NCBI GenBank assembly: GCA_003510825.1
Contig: DOKO01000087.1
Location: 1-42,221, forward strand
Source of the DNA: Stenotrophomonas sp.
GTDB taxonomy: Bacteria > Pseudomonadota > Gammaproteobacteria > Xanthomonadales > Xanthomonadaceae
Length of the DNA stretch: 42,221 nt
Reading direction: 5' to 3'
Part shown: piece after piece, positions 9,791 to 18,255 of the stretch
Position numbering within the stretch: position 1 is the stretch's first letter
How the letters are laid out: each line of letters opens with the position of its first letter
Notes under the pieces: generated by a model
Databases searched by the model: none
The model's input: the letters and a program-made list of their open reading frames with translations, nothing else
What the model was told of the DNA's origin: nothing
Program-made: the position numbers and the translations under genes

Positions 9791-11542
9791 ATGCAATTGC
9801 GCCACTTGGCTATCCCACAGTTCCGCAACCTTCACGGTGTGGCGATCGACTTCGGCATCCAGTTGGAACCTACGCCGGGCGCTGACCCGGCCGCGGCACC
9901 TAAGGTCATTCGCAGCCACGCTCTTATCGGCCAGAACGGAGTGGGCAAGTCCAATTTGATCGAAGCATTGATCACCATCTTCCGTGACGTAGATCTGGAC
10001 CGCGACGCCGCTCTGGACTACACGCTGGAGTACGAGATCCGCGGGCACACGGTACGCATACAGGCTGACACAAGCAAACAGAAGCGGCCCTTCGTGTGGG
10101 TGGATGGGCAGGGTCAGTCGCAAGGTCACTTGCTCAAGAATCGCGAGCTGTTGCCTTCACATGTCTTTGCCTATTACTCCGGTCGGAACGAGCGTATCGA
10201 GACCCTATTCCAAGAGCACCAACGCCGCTTCAATCAGCGCCAAGAGATCACCGCTGACGAGGTGCTACCTGAACAACTGCTTGAGAATTTCACGGCTAGC
10301 GAGGCTGACATCCGCGCGCTAGAGGACGTCAGACGTCGTCGCGATGCGCGGCTCAAACAAGCCGGCGATGACCGCCTGCGGCGTTTGTTCTATTGCCGTG
10401 GTGGCCACAGTCAGTTGGTGCTTTTGGCTTGCCTGCTGTCGGATGACCCTGTGTTCCAGAAGGTGCTGAAGAACCTGCATATCGAGTCCCTGGAATCCGC
10501 GTTGTTCGTGTTGAAGGAGCCGCATCGCCTGCGCGAGAAGCGCCGGGGTGGCAAGTTCGACGAAAGCGAACTCAATGAAGGCGATCCGCGCTTCTGGTAC
10601 GCCCGAGGAAATGTGGTGAGCGAGTTTCTCGACAAGCTTTGGCAGGTGGCTTGGGCCCCTATTGAGCAGGAAATTACTCGGCAGATCGACTTCCGTGGTC
10701 GCACCGAAAAGCAGAAGCAGCTTTACTTGTTCGTACCCAATCATGCCAAGCTCAAGCAATTGGGCGAACTGGTGGGTGGCACCGACAGCTTCTTCCGGTA
10801 CGCTGAGGGCGCCTACATCGGCGATCTGATCGACGAGGTGCGCATCACGGTGAAGAAGCGCGACGAGCACGGTGGCAGCGTCAATTTCACCCAGCTATCG
10901 GAAGGCGAATTGCAAATGCTCACCGTCTTGGGCCTGATGCGCATCACGCGGGAGAACCACTGTTTGTTTCTGCTCGATGAGCCTGATACACATCTGAACC
11001 CGATCTGGAAGTTGCGTTACTTTGACGACATCGAAGGCGTGCTAGGTGCCGAAGAGAACCAGGTGGAGCAGGGCGAGTCACAGATTCTCATCACCACCCA
11101 TGACCCGATGATGGTGGGAAGCCTCAAGCGCGAGCAGGTGCACATTTTGCGCCGCCGGGGCGACCAAACGGTGGTGGAACAGCCCGATGTGCACCCGCAA
11201 GGCATGGGGGTAACGGGGTTGCTTAAGAGTGATCTGTTTGGTCTCTCTTCCACGTTGGATATCGAGACCGAGCGGCGGCTATTCCGCCGCAACGAGTTGT
11301 TCGTGAAAACGCCACGGACATTGGAAGAAGACGCGGAACTCAGCCGTCTGTCAGCTGAGCTGGCCGACTTGGGTTTCTCCACGACCGACTTCCGGGACCC
11401 GGACTACGCCTTGTTCGTGCGCAAAATGGCGCAACATCGCAAGTTTAGAAAACCCACCCTTACGCCGGAAGAGCGGGTGGAACAGGATCACATCGCCGAC
11501 GAGATCATTGATGAGATCCTTCGCGAGGAGCGAGACAAATGA
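9791..11542 (+). CDS. ABC/SMC-like AAA ATPase, Septu PtuA-like
   Basis: The protein is 583 aa and starts two bases after the hsdS stop. It has an SMC/ABC-type ATPase core. The N-terminal beta strands and FRNL are followed by Walker A GQNGVGKSN (47-55). The signature SEGE is at 370-373, Walker B FLLDEPDTHLNP has Asp396 and Glu397, and the switch His is His437 in ITTHD. There is no long coiled-coil insert and no HEPN nuclease domain, unlike RloC or PrrC. Its stop overlaps the start of an HNH-nuclease gene (ATGA). ATPase plus HNH is the make-up of Septu (PtuA/PtuB) anti-phage systems, where the ATPase controls the nuclease. Assignment to Septu is inference from domain pairing. It could instead be another type I RM-linked ATPase such as RloA. 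Confidence 0.7.
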   Translation: MQLRHLAIPQFRNLHGVAIDFGIQLEPTPGADPAAAPKVIRSHALIGQNGVGKSNLIEALITIFRDVDLDRDAALDYTLEYEIRGHTVRIQADTSKQKRPFVWVDGQGQSQGHLLKNRELLPSHVFAYYSGRNERIETLFQEHQRRFNQRQEITADEVLPEQLLENFTASEADIRALEDVRRRRDARLKQAGDDRLRRLFYCRGGHSQLVLLACLLSDDPVFQKVLKNLHIESLESALFVLKEPHRLREKRRGGKFDESELNEGDPRFWYARGNVVSEFLDKLWQVAWAPIEQEITRQIDFRGRTEKQKQLYLFVPNHAKLKQLGELVGGTDSFFRYAEGAYIGDLIDEVRITVKKRDEHGGSVNFTQLSEGELQMLTVLGLMRITRENHCLFLLDEPDTHLNPIWKLRYFDDIEGVLGAEENQVEQGESQILITTHDPMMVGSLKREQVHILRRRGDQTVVEQPDVHPQGMGVTGLLKSDLFGLSSTLDIETERRLFRRNELFVKTPRTLEEDAELSRLSAELADLGFSTTDFRDPDYALFVRKMAQHRKFRKPTLTPEERVEQDHIADEIIDEILREERDK

Positions 11543-12396
11543 TTTTCATTGACCTCGAGCACAAACGGCCGACGGACACCGACATCCTTGGCTGGTCGCC
11601 TTGGACACAAGAACAGTGGGACGCTTGGCTGGCAATATCAAGGCAACTGGTTGTGAGCCTGGCAGCGCTAGAGGCCGAAGGTAGCCGTGATGAGCGTAAT
11701 GCCTTAATAGACAAGAATAAGCCACATTGGGATGTTCTAAAGCCATGGTTGTTGGCACTCTCTGGAGGAAAGTGCTGGTTCTCCGAAGTGCGGGAGCTGT
11801 ACTCGCACTACGATGTTGAGCACTTTCGGCCTAAGAAGGCGGCGAAGGCGCTGGATGGCGTCAGCCGCGACGGCTATTGGTGGCTGGCTTTTGACTACAT
11901 GAATTTCCGTCTCTGTGGCAACGTAGGGAATCGTAAAAAGGGGGGCTGGTTTCCGTTGAAGCCGGGCTCGCTCTGTTCAACTTATGGGGAGCCATGCGAG
12001 GAGTCAGAGTCTCGCTACTTGCTTGACCCGGTTGACGATGACGACGTTTCACTGATTGCATTCGACGAAGAAGGCAAAGTCATACCCGTGCCGGGTGCGT
12101 CATATTGGGAGCAGGAGCGTGTGAACGTGACAGTCCAGCGACTCAAGCTAAACGAACATGTCCCTCTCGCCGAGGAGCGACGCAAGGTTTGGCAGAGGGT
12201 TGATGCATTGATTGATGACTTTCTCGCAGCTAAGGCCAAGTGCTCTACGGGCAGCAATCCTGCGGCCAAGGCCAAACTGCTGGAGGTCCGTGCGCGAGTG
12301 CGGGAAATGACCCAGCGATCCGCCGAACTGTCTGCGGTTGCCCGATGGTGCATCCAAGTGCGTAATGAGCCGCAGCTATCAAGATTGGTTGCCTAG
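11539..12396 (+). CDS. HNH nuclease, Septu PtuB-like
   Basis: The protein is 285 aa; its ATG overlaps the ATPase stop. The nuclease core resembles the PtuB/TIGR02646 type. KCWFSE (Cys79) is followed by DVEHFRPK (His95), then WLAFDYMNFRLCGNVGNRKKGGWFPL-like sequence across residues 115-140, with Cys126, Asn128 and Asn131. Relatives usually carry CxxC pairs around the finger. Here the second partner positions are Ser82 and Val129, so zinc binding may be altered. The C-terminal half (about 160-285) is helical with no recognised motif. It probably cuts DNA or RNA under control of the ATPase when triggered by phage. This is inferred from Septu and not seen directly. Confidence 0.68.
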   Translation: MIFIDLEHKRPTDTDILGWSPWTQEQWDAWLAISRQLVVSLAALEAEGSRDERNALIDKNKPHWDVLKPWLLALSGGKCWFSEVRELYSHYDVEHFRPKKAAKALDGVSRDGYWWLAFDYMNFRLCGNVGNRKKGGWFPLKPGSLCSTYGEPCEESESRYLLDPVDDDDVSLIAFDEEGKVIPVPGASYWEQERVNVTVQRLKLNEHVPLAEERRKVWQRVDALIDDFLAAKAKCSTGSNPAAKAKLLEVRARVREMTQRSAELSAVARWCIQVRNEPQLSRLVA

Positions 12397-12681
12397 TTCT
12401 TACGTAATGAGGGTGCTGATTGGGGTCCGCTAGTTCGGTATCATTCATCGTGATTGGCCATGGATTCGAAAAGGTCGTCGTCCCGCAGGTCGCTCCATCT
12501 CCCGCGTCAACAGAAGGGAGCATTCTTGGTGGTAGTAGCGAGGGTAAGACCTGATCTTTTTTACAACCAATCCATTTAATCACGCGGGTGCGCAAGCTTC
12601 GTTGATGATCAAGTGGGAATTAGTTGAAACAACAAGGGCGCCAATGGGAGTCCTTGTTGTTTTGTGTGTGTGGTTTAGTAA
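12397..12681. other. Intergenic stretch after the defence operon
   Basis: No convincing gene is visible on either strand. The stretch is AT-richer than the chromosome flanks and holds the terminator listed separately at 12627-12663. I searched for a copy of the guaA 3' end that would mark the right end of an island. Only a short GTGGGAAT match near 12613 was seen, which is too little to call an attachment site. Confidence 0.5.
12627..12663 (+). terminator. Rho-independent terminator of the defence operon
   Basis: A perfect 11-bp stem (AAACAACAAGG at 12627-12637 with CCTTGTTGTTT at 12652-12662) encloses a 14-base loop and ends in T residues. It lies 230 bases past the HNH gene and is the first clear terminator after hsdR. 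The A-rich left arm could also serve the opposite strand. Confidence 0.8.
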
Positions 12682-12930
12682 GGTTGGCTTCAATTCTCAG
12701 TTCTGCCTGGTAGTTCATTAGGCTGTCGACGTCCCCTCATATATAGAGCCACGGCCATTCATCGCCTCAATCCTCACATTAAACAATTCCTCCCATTCGT
12801 ACAGGCATCGCTCACTAAAGGGCTGGCAGCCTTTCAAAACAAGGAAAAGACCTATCCTGCTTCCGAGATCGAATGGTACGCTCAGAAAATACAGGCGCGA
12901 GTCGCAGAGATTGACAGCTGTTTTGCGGGG

Positions 12931-13509
12931 ATGCGCTTATCCCTCGAGTACTTGGGGGTGCGAGATTATCCGAAATCAGAACAACCGTTCTCTGTGCATC
13001 ACGCATTTCATGCTGAGAATTTTCTACTGAGACTCACTGGAGTGGTAGACAGATCCTACCTTCTTGCCGGCACAACCATAGGCATGAAGGACAAAGAAAT
13101 CGAAAATCTGGGCGGAAACAAGAGGGTGCTGAGAAGGCTATCGACGATGAGTCCAGCATCTTGCGATGTTCTAACGCGCATGGAAGCGGTTTGCATGCCG
13201 CTGAGGCAGCCTCGCAACAAGGTGGCTCACCAAGCTGGATTTTCAGTCAGACACTTTGTGCTCTTGCAGGCAATCGAGAATTTGGAGGCGCAGTCGCATC
13301 CTATCAATCAGTTAACTGATCTTGTTTCGTACGAGGACATCCAGGATGCAGTTATTGCAGAATCCTTTGATCAGTTCGCAGCCATTACCGTGGGTCTGGA
13401 TGGACTTGTGAAGGACCTGATTGATAGCTTCTCTCCCTTGTATGCCTGTGCACTTGGAAGTGCAGGGGAGGCGAATATAATGTCCGCACCGGCGCTCGCT
13501 TCTCTATGA
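12931..13509 (+). CDS. HEPN-like protein, 5' end uncertain or truncated
   Basis: From the first in-frame ATG (12931) the product is 192 aa. The motif RNKVAH (Arg95, His100) has the spacing and polar second residue of the HEPN RNase motif Rx4-6H. The helical stretch FHAENFLLRL.G.VDRSYLL before it is like Cthe_2314-type HEPN proteins. The frame stays open upstream to 12682 and reads as plausible protein (for example FLPFVQASLTKGLAAF, then YPASEIEWYAQKI). That upstream part holds no ATG, GTG or TTG in frame. So either the 5' end was lost, or a frameshift hides the real start, or a rare start is used. It lies just behind the RM/Septu-like operon, after a terminator, in similarly low-GC DNA. HEPN proteins often act as RNases in defence or toxin-antitoxin systems. 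Function here is not established. Confidence 0.5.
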   Translation: MRLSLEYLGVRDYPKSEQPFSVHHAFHAENFLLRLTGVVDRSYLLAGTTIGMKDKEIENLGGNKRVLRRLSTMSPASCDVLTRMEAVCMPLRQPRNKVAHQAGFSVRHFVLLQAIENLEAQSHPINQLTDLVSYEDIQDAVIAESFDQFAAITVGLDGLVKDLIDSFSPLYACALGSAGEANIMSAPALASL

Positions 13510-13683
13510 TTGAGAAGCATGTGCAGGTGTTTGTGTGGACGGAGTTTCGAATTGCCTTGGTTTTAAGGCAGCCATTTGGGGGAATTTACGCTCTTGGTAG
13601 AAAGCGGACGCTGATGCGACGAGTGTGGTTTACGTCGCCAACGGGCCGCTCATAGGTCAGAATGGCCTCACTTGCTGAGAAGC

Positions 13684-14012
13684 TTACTCAACCAACCCCC
13701 GGCAAGCCAGAAACAACCCATCCACAACTTCCTCATCCAAATGCCGCTTCGGGTCCGCTGCCACCCGGCCGCGGTCTGCCGCGTTCAGCGGCTCCAGCAC
13801 CGTCAGCGCCCCCACTAACGCACGCTCGCTCCTGGCCAGCCTCACGCGGCGGCCGGGTGACACATCGGTTTCTGGGCCAGGTACCCGCCTGCACCCTCGC
13901 AGCCGCCCATGCGCTTGAGGATGCCAAGCAGATTGTTCAGGTCGAACAGGGGAGTGTCGTCGTTGATGGGTTCAACAACGGTGTACGAGGAGAAGGTGTC
14001 GGACTCGTTCAC
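13684..14012 (-). pseudogene. Frameshifted copy of the small leader-linked ORF
   Basis: This is a paralogue of the intact 118-aa gene at 19532-19888. The equivalent of its ATG is a GTG at 14012, which starts VNESDTFSSYTVVEPINDD. That frame ends early at 13842. The rest of the homology (RVRLARSERALVGALTVLE, then RHLDEEVVDGLFLACR) continues in another frame to a TAA at 13684-13686. The switch falls in a CAGAAACC stretch near 13875, where one lost A would explain it. Repaired length would be about 109 aa. Function is unknown. It is preceded by the conserved hairpin leader at 14013-14275. Confidence 0.65.
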
Positions 14013-14275
14013 GGCATCGGCTTCCGCGGCTGTGCTTAACAGCGCCGCCGCGTATGTGGGGTGGCATACGATGTGTGGCTGCAAGCCGGTTGATGCAGCG
14101 CTATTGACCGGTGAGTCCGAAGCCTCCCATTGCACCGCCCGCCAAAAAGGCCGACGGATTGCCCGCCGGCACCGGTTAAGGACGGTGCCGACGGGCAAGC
14201 GTGAACAACTTGCGCATGCATCAAACGGGTTTGCAGACCCGTTGCCACCCGTTGTCGGTGGCGGGACATGGTGTT
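14013..14275 (-). promoter_or_regulatory. Conserved three-hairpin leader, copy 1
   Basis: This region is duplicated at 19889-20156. Reading along the minus strand it contains hairpin C (14244-14262, GCCACC arms), hairpin B (14224-14243, 7-bp AACGGGT/ACCCGTT) and hairpin A. Hairpin A is a 16-bp stem, 14159-14174 with 14183-14198, with an 8-base loop. Hairpin A fully pairs only as minus-strand RNA, using one G-U pair. It lies 147 bases from the start codon of the small ORF, the same distance as in copy 2. I do not recognise a named RNA family. It may be a structured 5' leader or a small RNA. Confidence 0.6.
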
Positions 14276-14567
14276 TACGCTGTCGTTCTGAACGAAAATT
14301 AAAATTCGCGAAGAAATCGTGCGATTCGAGAGCGAAGAGTTATTGTTGCACGCGCCATTCGTGCAGTACGCGACTCCATTAGACGTATTCGCGCAGGTGC
14401 GATGCTGATTGCGAATCAAAGTGCAGCGATCGCCCATGCCGCAAGCGGATAGCGCGACGCCGTTCTTTACAACAGTTCTCAGTCAGCCTCGGCAGACAAC
14501 GGCGCCCGATCAGCGGCAGTCCCCAACGGTCGGTTCAAATGCGACATTGCTAGCGAGCCCCGCAGCC

Positions 14568-15491
14568 TCAACCAATTCCGTCCCCAACCACCGCCGCGTT
14601 CCCCACCAGCAACTCAATCATCGCCCGAGCCGCCGCCGACTGCCGCCGATGCGGCGCGTAGATCACCGAGAACGGCCTTGACCGCCCCCGCAGCTGCGAC
14701 AGCACCTCCACCAGCTCCCCACGCATCAACCGCTCCCGCACGATGAACTCATAACTCTGGCAGATCCCAATCCCCTGTTCGGCCAGCGACACCACGCCCA
14801 GCACATCGTCAGAAGTCTCAATCGACGAACGCGGCACCCAGTCCACATCCCGCCCGCCATCCCGAAACACCCACGGCGCCAAACGCCCAGTTCGCGGCAT
14901 CACAAACGGCAGGCACAGGTGCTGCTCCAGATCTTCCAGCGTCTGCGGCGTCCCCCGGCGCTCCAGGTACTCCGGCGAAGCCACCAGCAGTAGTGCTGCA
15001 TCCTCCAGCTTCCGGCCCACCAGCCCACTATCCGGCAGCTGCCCCAAGCGGATAGCCAGGTCAAAACCCTCTGCAACCAGATCCACGTTGCGGTTGGTGA
15101 TGTTCAGTTCCACCTGCACCTGCGGGTACTGCTGCGCAAAGCGCGCCAGCACGGGCGGCAGCCGGTAGTGGCCATAGGTGGTCGGCACGCTCAGGCGCAC
15201 GCGGCCGGCCAGCGCACCGTCCTGGGCCAGTACGTCGCGCTCGGCGTCGTCCAGCAGGCCAAAAGCGGTGCGCACCTGTTCCAGGTAGAGCCGCCCGGCG
15301 TCGGTCAGGCCAACGCGACGGGTGGTCCGCTGCAGCAGCTGCCTGCCCAGCCGCGCTTCTAGGCGGGTGACCGCGCGGCTCAGCACCGAAGGCGTGGTGG
15401 ACAGCGCCACGGCGCCGGCGGTGAACGAGCCGTGCTCGACCACCGCCAGGAACACCTCTACATCGCCCAGGTAGTCGAACTTACGGCTCAT
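14568..15491 (-). CDS. LysR-family transcriptional regulator
   Basis: The regulator has 307 aa from the ATG at 15491 (MSRKFDYLGDVEVFL). The upstream in-frame extension overlaps the divergent promoter region and is not LysR-like. The N-terminal winged helix (about 5-62) contains GSFTAGAVALSTTPSVLSRAV and RLLGRxLLQRTTR-like sequence. The rest is a periplasmic-binding-like effector domain (about 90-295). The subgroup is that of CrgA-like activators with a short N-terminus. It is divergent from the exported DJ-1-like gene, with 94 bp between start codons, so it probably controls that gene and itself. The inducer is unknown. Confidence 0.9.
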   Translation of the reverse strand: MSRKFDYLGDVEVFLAVVEHGSFTAGAVALSTTPSVLSRAVTRLEARLGRQLLQRTTRRVGLTDAGRLYLEQVRTAFGLLDDAERDVLAQDGALAGRVRLSVPTTYGHYRLPPVLARFAQQYPQVQVELNITNRNVDLVAEGFDLAIRLGQLPDSGLVGRKLEDAALLLVASPEYLERRGTPQTLEDLEQHLCLPFVMPRTGRLAPWVFRDGGRDVDWVPRSSIETSDDVLGVVSLAEQGIGICQSYEFIVRERLMRGELVEVLSQLRGRSRPFSVIYAPHRRQSAAARAMIELLVGNAAVVGDGIG

Positions 15492-15585
15492 TTGGCTCTC
15501 CGAGGAACAGATCTTTTGCGACGAGGCCAATTTATCGCCGCTGCGACGATGAATAAAGTGGCCGCCATTCCCAGAGGAGCTACCC

Positions 15586-16425
15586 ATGAACCTGATGACC
15601 CGGCTGGCCGCAGCGCTCGCCCTGACCCTGGCCGCCACCGGCGCCCATGCTGCCAACGTGCTGGTGGTGCTGTCCGACGAGAACCACCTGGACCTGAAGG
15701 ACGGCAAGGTGCTGTCCACCGGCTTCTACCTCAACGAGCTCATGCAGCCGGTCAAGCTGCTGCTGGACGCGGGCCACGAGGTGACCTTCGCCACGCCGCA
15801 GGGGCGGGCGCCGACGGTGGATGCGTCCTCGGTGACGGCAGCGTACTTCGGCAACGATGCCGCGCAGTTGAAGCTGCATAAGGATCTGCTGGAGAAGCTG
15901 GCGCTGACCTCGCCGACGGCCTCGCCGGTGGTCAGCCTGGCGCGCGTCGAGCAGCAGGGCTACGCGCGCTTCGACGCGGTCTACATTCCCGGCGGCCACG
16001 CGCCGATGCAGGATCTGCTGAAGAGCCCGGCGCTGGGCCGGTTGCTGGCCGACTTCCACCAGCGTAACAAGGCCACCGCGCTGGTCTGCCACGGCCCGAT
16101 CGCGCTGCTGTCCACGCTGCCGGATGCCAAGGGTTTCGTCGCGAAGCTGGAAGCGGGCGCGAAGCCGACCACACCGAAGTGGATCTACAGCGGCTACCAG
16201 ATGACCGTGATCAGCAACCAGGAAGAAGAGCAGGCCAAGCCGATGCTGGGCGGCGGTGAGATGAAGTTTTACCCGCAGACGGGGTTGGAACGGGCGGGTG
16301 CGCGCTTCAGCAGCAACAGCACGCCATGGACCAGCCATGTGGTGGTGGACCGCGAGCTGATCACCGGGCAGAACCCGGCTTCGGCGCTGGAGGTGGGGCA
16401 GCGGTTGGTTGAGCGGTTGAAGTAA
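15586..16425 (+). CDS. Exported DJ-1/PfpI (Hsp31-like) protein
   Basis: The protein has 279 aa. It has a signal peptide with an AHA-like cleavage site near residue 22, so it should act in the periplasm. The DJ-1/PfpI fold is shown by FDAVYIPGGHAPMQDL and by the nucleophile elbow VCHGP with Cys168 and His169. The N-terminal part with STGFYLNELMQPVKLLLDAGHEV is like Hsp31-type glyoxalases and chaperones. Possible roles are methylglyoxal detoxification, protein repair or a chaperone activity; which one cannot be told here. The start is supported by AGAGGA at 15573-15578. The divergent LysR gene likely regulates it. Confidence 0.85.
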   Translation: MNLMTRLAAALALTLAATGAHAANVLVVLSDENHLDLKDGKVLSTGFYLNELMQPVKLLLDAGHEVTFATPQGRAPTVDASSVTAAYFGNDAAQLKLHKDLLEKLALTSPTASPVVSLARVEQQGYARFDAVYIPGGHAPMQDLLKSPALGRLLADFHQRNKATALVCHGPIALLSTLPDAKGFVAKLEAGAKPTTPKWIYSGYQMTVISNQEEEQAKPMLGGGEMKFYPQTGLERAGARFSSNSTPWTSHVVVDRELITGQNPASALEVGQRLVERLK

Positions 16426-16613
16426 AGCGGCTCTTGCACCGCCTGCATCTCCGGCGCTCGATCTTGCCCGGTGCCTGCAGTCAGCTAATCGTACGCGGCG
16501 GCGAACAGGCTGCCGCGTTCAATCAATTGATGAGTTAATAAACGTGATCTGGTTGATTCGTTCGGTCTGTCGTGGACGATTTAGGATGCTGGAGCTGATG
16601 CTCAATGCTGGAA

Positions 16614-17249
16614 TCAATCGTCGCTTGGCTCCAGCTCGAGCATGACTGTCCTTGCGCAGCTTGGTGCGTCACGGCGGTCCACGGAAACAGCCACATAGAG
16701 TGTCAGTGATGATTCGACAGGTTTGTAGAACGTAATCCGGTCATCATCCCCGAACGTGGGCACATACATCTCGAACCCCTCCGCTAGCAGGGGAGCCTTC
16801 AGAGCATCAAAGCCAAGGCAAGCATCCGTCTGCTCCAGCGACAATTGCACAGAGTTACCTGCGGAAGAGGTTGAACGCTTCCACACTGCCCACGTATAGG
16901 TTCCGTTGCCGGTAGTCCCCCTGATGCCTCGCCGCCGTCCATCGGCGTCATCGGGCAACGCGACGCCAAGCGCGTTCTGCACGCGGTCTGGCTCTGCGTC
17001 CGCGTAGGTGCGTAGCGTTCGCGCGAGAGTGTGGATCTGGTCAGCCAAGGCGGAGGCACTGAACGCCGGTCCAGCTTTCATCGCGGGATAACCGGTCCAC
17101 TTCAGTTGCGGCGGTGCCTCGCCGGGGGGCTCGGCGCCGGCAATCGCAGCGGCCTTGTCTGAGGGCTGAGCACACGCCGAGATCCCCAGCGCCAGTAACC
17201 AGGTCAGCAGGGCCGGGGGTATACGTCGTCTTTTCCGATACCTGTCCAT
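16614..17249 (-). CDS. Putative lipoprotein, distant relative of the 18256 and 25250 genes
   Basis: The protein has 211 aa from the ATG at 17249. The N-terminus has a basic stretch, a hydrophobic segment and the lipobox ISAC, so it should be a lipid-anchored envelope protein. I do not recognise the family. Its C-terminal half has the same plan as the two paralogues at 18256-18867 and 25250-25861. A Cys is followed by a helix ending in GF (CLGFDALKAPLLAEGF). Beta strands follow, and the protein ends in a second Cys segment (SCARTVMLEL; ARDCVKSLSI in the others). The two Cys residues could form a disulfide. Confidence 0.7.
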   Translation of the reverse strand: MDRYRKRRRIPPALLTWLLALGISACAQPSDKAAAIAGAEPPGEAPPQLKWTGYPAMKAGPAFSASALADQIHTLARTLRTYADAEPDRVQNALGVALPDDADGRRRGIRGTTGNGTYTWAVWKRSTSSAGNSVQLSLEQTDACLGFDALKAPLLAEGFEMYVPTFGDDDRITFYKPVESSLTLYVAVSVDRRDAPSCARTVMLELEPSDD

Positions 17250-17318
17250 CACGTTCTCGCGCGGGGTGGAGTGCAGGCAGTTTAGGCCGATGATCGTACG
17301 GTGGTGTTGAAGAGGAGC

Positions 17319-17337
17319 ATCCACGCGTGGCGTGGAT
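17319..17337. repeat. ATCCACGC hairpin repeat
   Basis: A perfect inverted repeat (ATCCACGC, GTG, GCGTGGAT) followed by CTAC lies 36 bases before bdhA. It has the look of the short dispersed hairpins of Stenotrophomonas. Confidence 0.6.
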
Positions 17338-17372
17338 CTACACTTGGGCCTCCGTCCTAAGGAATCTTCCCC

Positions 17373-18155
17373 ATGCTCTCTGGAAAGGTCGCGGTAGTTA
17401 CCGGCTCCACCAGCGGTATCGGTCTTGGCATTGCCACCGCACTGGCGCGGCAAGGGGCCGACATCGTGCTGAATGGCTTTGGCGATGCGCAGGACATCGA
17501 GCGCATCCGTTTCAGCCTGGAGACCGAGTTCGGCGTTCGGGTAGCGCATGACGGCGCCGATCTTTCGCGGGGCGAAGCGGTGCGGGAGATGATCGACCGT
17601 ACCGTTGCCACGATGGGGCGCATCGACATCCTGGTGAACAACGCGGGCATTCAGCACACCGCGTCGATTGAGGAATTCCCCGTCGAGAAGTGGGATGCGA
17701 TCCTGGCGCTGAATCTATCTGCGGTGTTCCATGCAACGGCGGCGGCCTTGCCGCACATGAAGCAGCAAGGATGGGGCCGCATCATCAATATCGCATCGGC
17801 GCACGGCTTGGTGGGCTCGGTGAACAAGTCGGCCTATGTAGCGGCCAAGCATGGCGTTGTCGGCTTTACCAGGGTGACCGGGTTGGAGAACGCGGGCACG
17901 GGCATCACGGCTAACGCCATCTGCCCGGGCTGGGTGCGGACCCCGCTGGTTGAGAAGCAGATCACCGCATTGGCGGAGCGGGAAGGGACGGACCAGGAAT
18001 CGGCTGCCCGTGAACTGCTGGCCGAGAAGCAGCCATCGTTGCAGTTCGTGACGCCGGAGCAGCTTGGCGAGATGGTGGTGTTTCTGGCGTCGGACGCTGC
18101 GGCGCAGATGACGGGCACGGCGCTTCCGATGGATGGTGGCTGGACGGCGCGATAA
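17373..18155 (+). CDS. bdhA: D-3-hydroxybutyrate dehydrogenase
   Basis: This NAD-dependent short-chain dehydrogenase interconverts D-3-hydroxybutyrate and acetoacetate. It is 260 aa, the family length. Visible features are the cofactor motif GSTSGIG (11-17), NNAG (89-92) and the catalytic set Asn114, Ser142, Tyr155 and Lys159. The substrate residues known from the Pseudomonas fragi enzyme are all in register: Gln94, His144, Lys152 and Gln196. The sequence CPGWVRTPLVEKQI is typical of this subfamily. AAGGA about 10 bases upstream supports the ATG at 17373. It stands alone between lipoprotein genes, so no operon partner for ketone-body or PHB use is seen. Confidence 0.93.
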   Translation: MLSGKVAVVTGSTSGIGLGIATALARQGADIVLNGFGDAQDIERIRFSLETEFGVRVAHDGADLSRGEAVREMIDRTVATMGRIDILVNNAGIQHTASIEEFPVEKWDAILALNLSAVFHATAAALPHMKQQGWGRIINIASAHGLVGSVNKSAYVAAKHGVVGFTRVTGLENAGTGITANAICPGWVRTPLVEKQITALAEREGTDQESAARELLAEKQPSLQFVTPEQLGEMVVFLASDAAAQMTGTALPMDGGWTAR

Positions 18156-18255
18156 CGGGGGGCGAACTGGTCGCGGCGCTGGATCCAGAATGACTCAGGC
18201 TGGGGGCGGGTACTTGGGTGCACGTCGCCTTTGCTGGTTAAGGCGTGTCGTCGGT

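Noticed and set aside
9791..11542. RloC/PrrC-type anticodon nuclease linked to type I RM
   Set aside because: The ATPase has no long coiled coil and no HEPN-type nuclease domain, and a separate HNH gene follows.
12607..12624. Possible attachment-site copy of the guaA end
   Set aside because: Only GTGGGAAT is shared; too short, and no integrase is in the window.
13662..14039. 125-aa plus-strand ORF over the small pseudogene
   Set aside because: The minus strand shows real homology to the 19532-19888 gene; the plus frame is Pro/Ala-rich with no matching copy.
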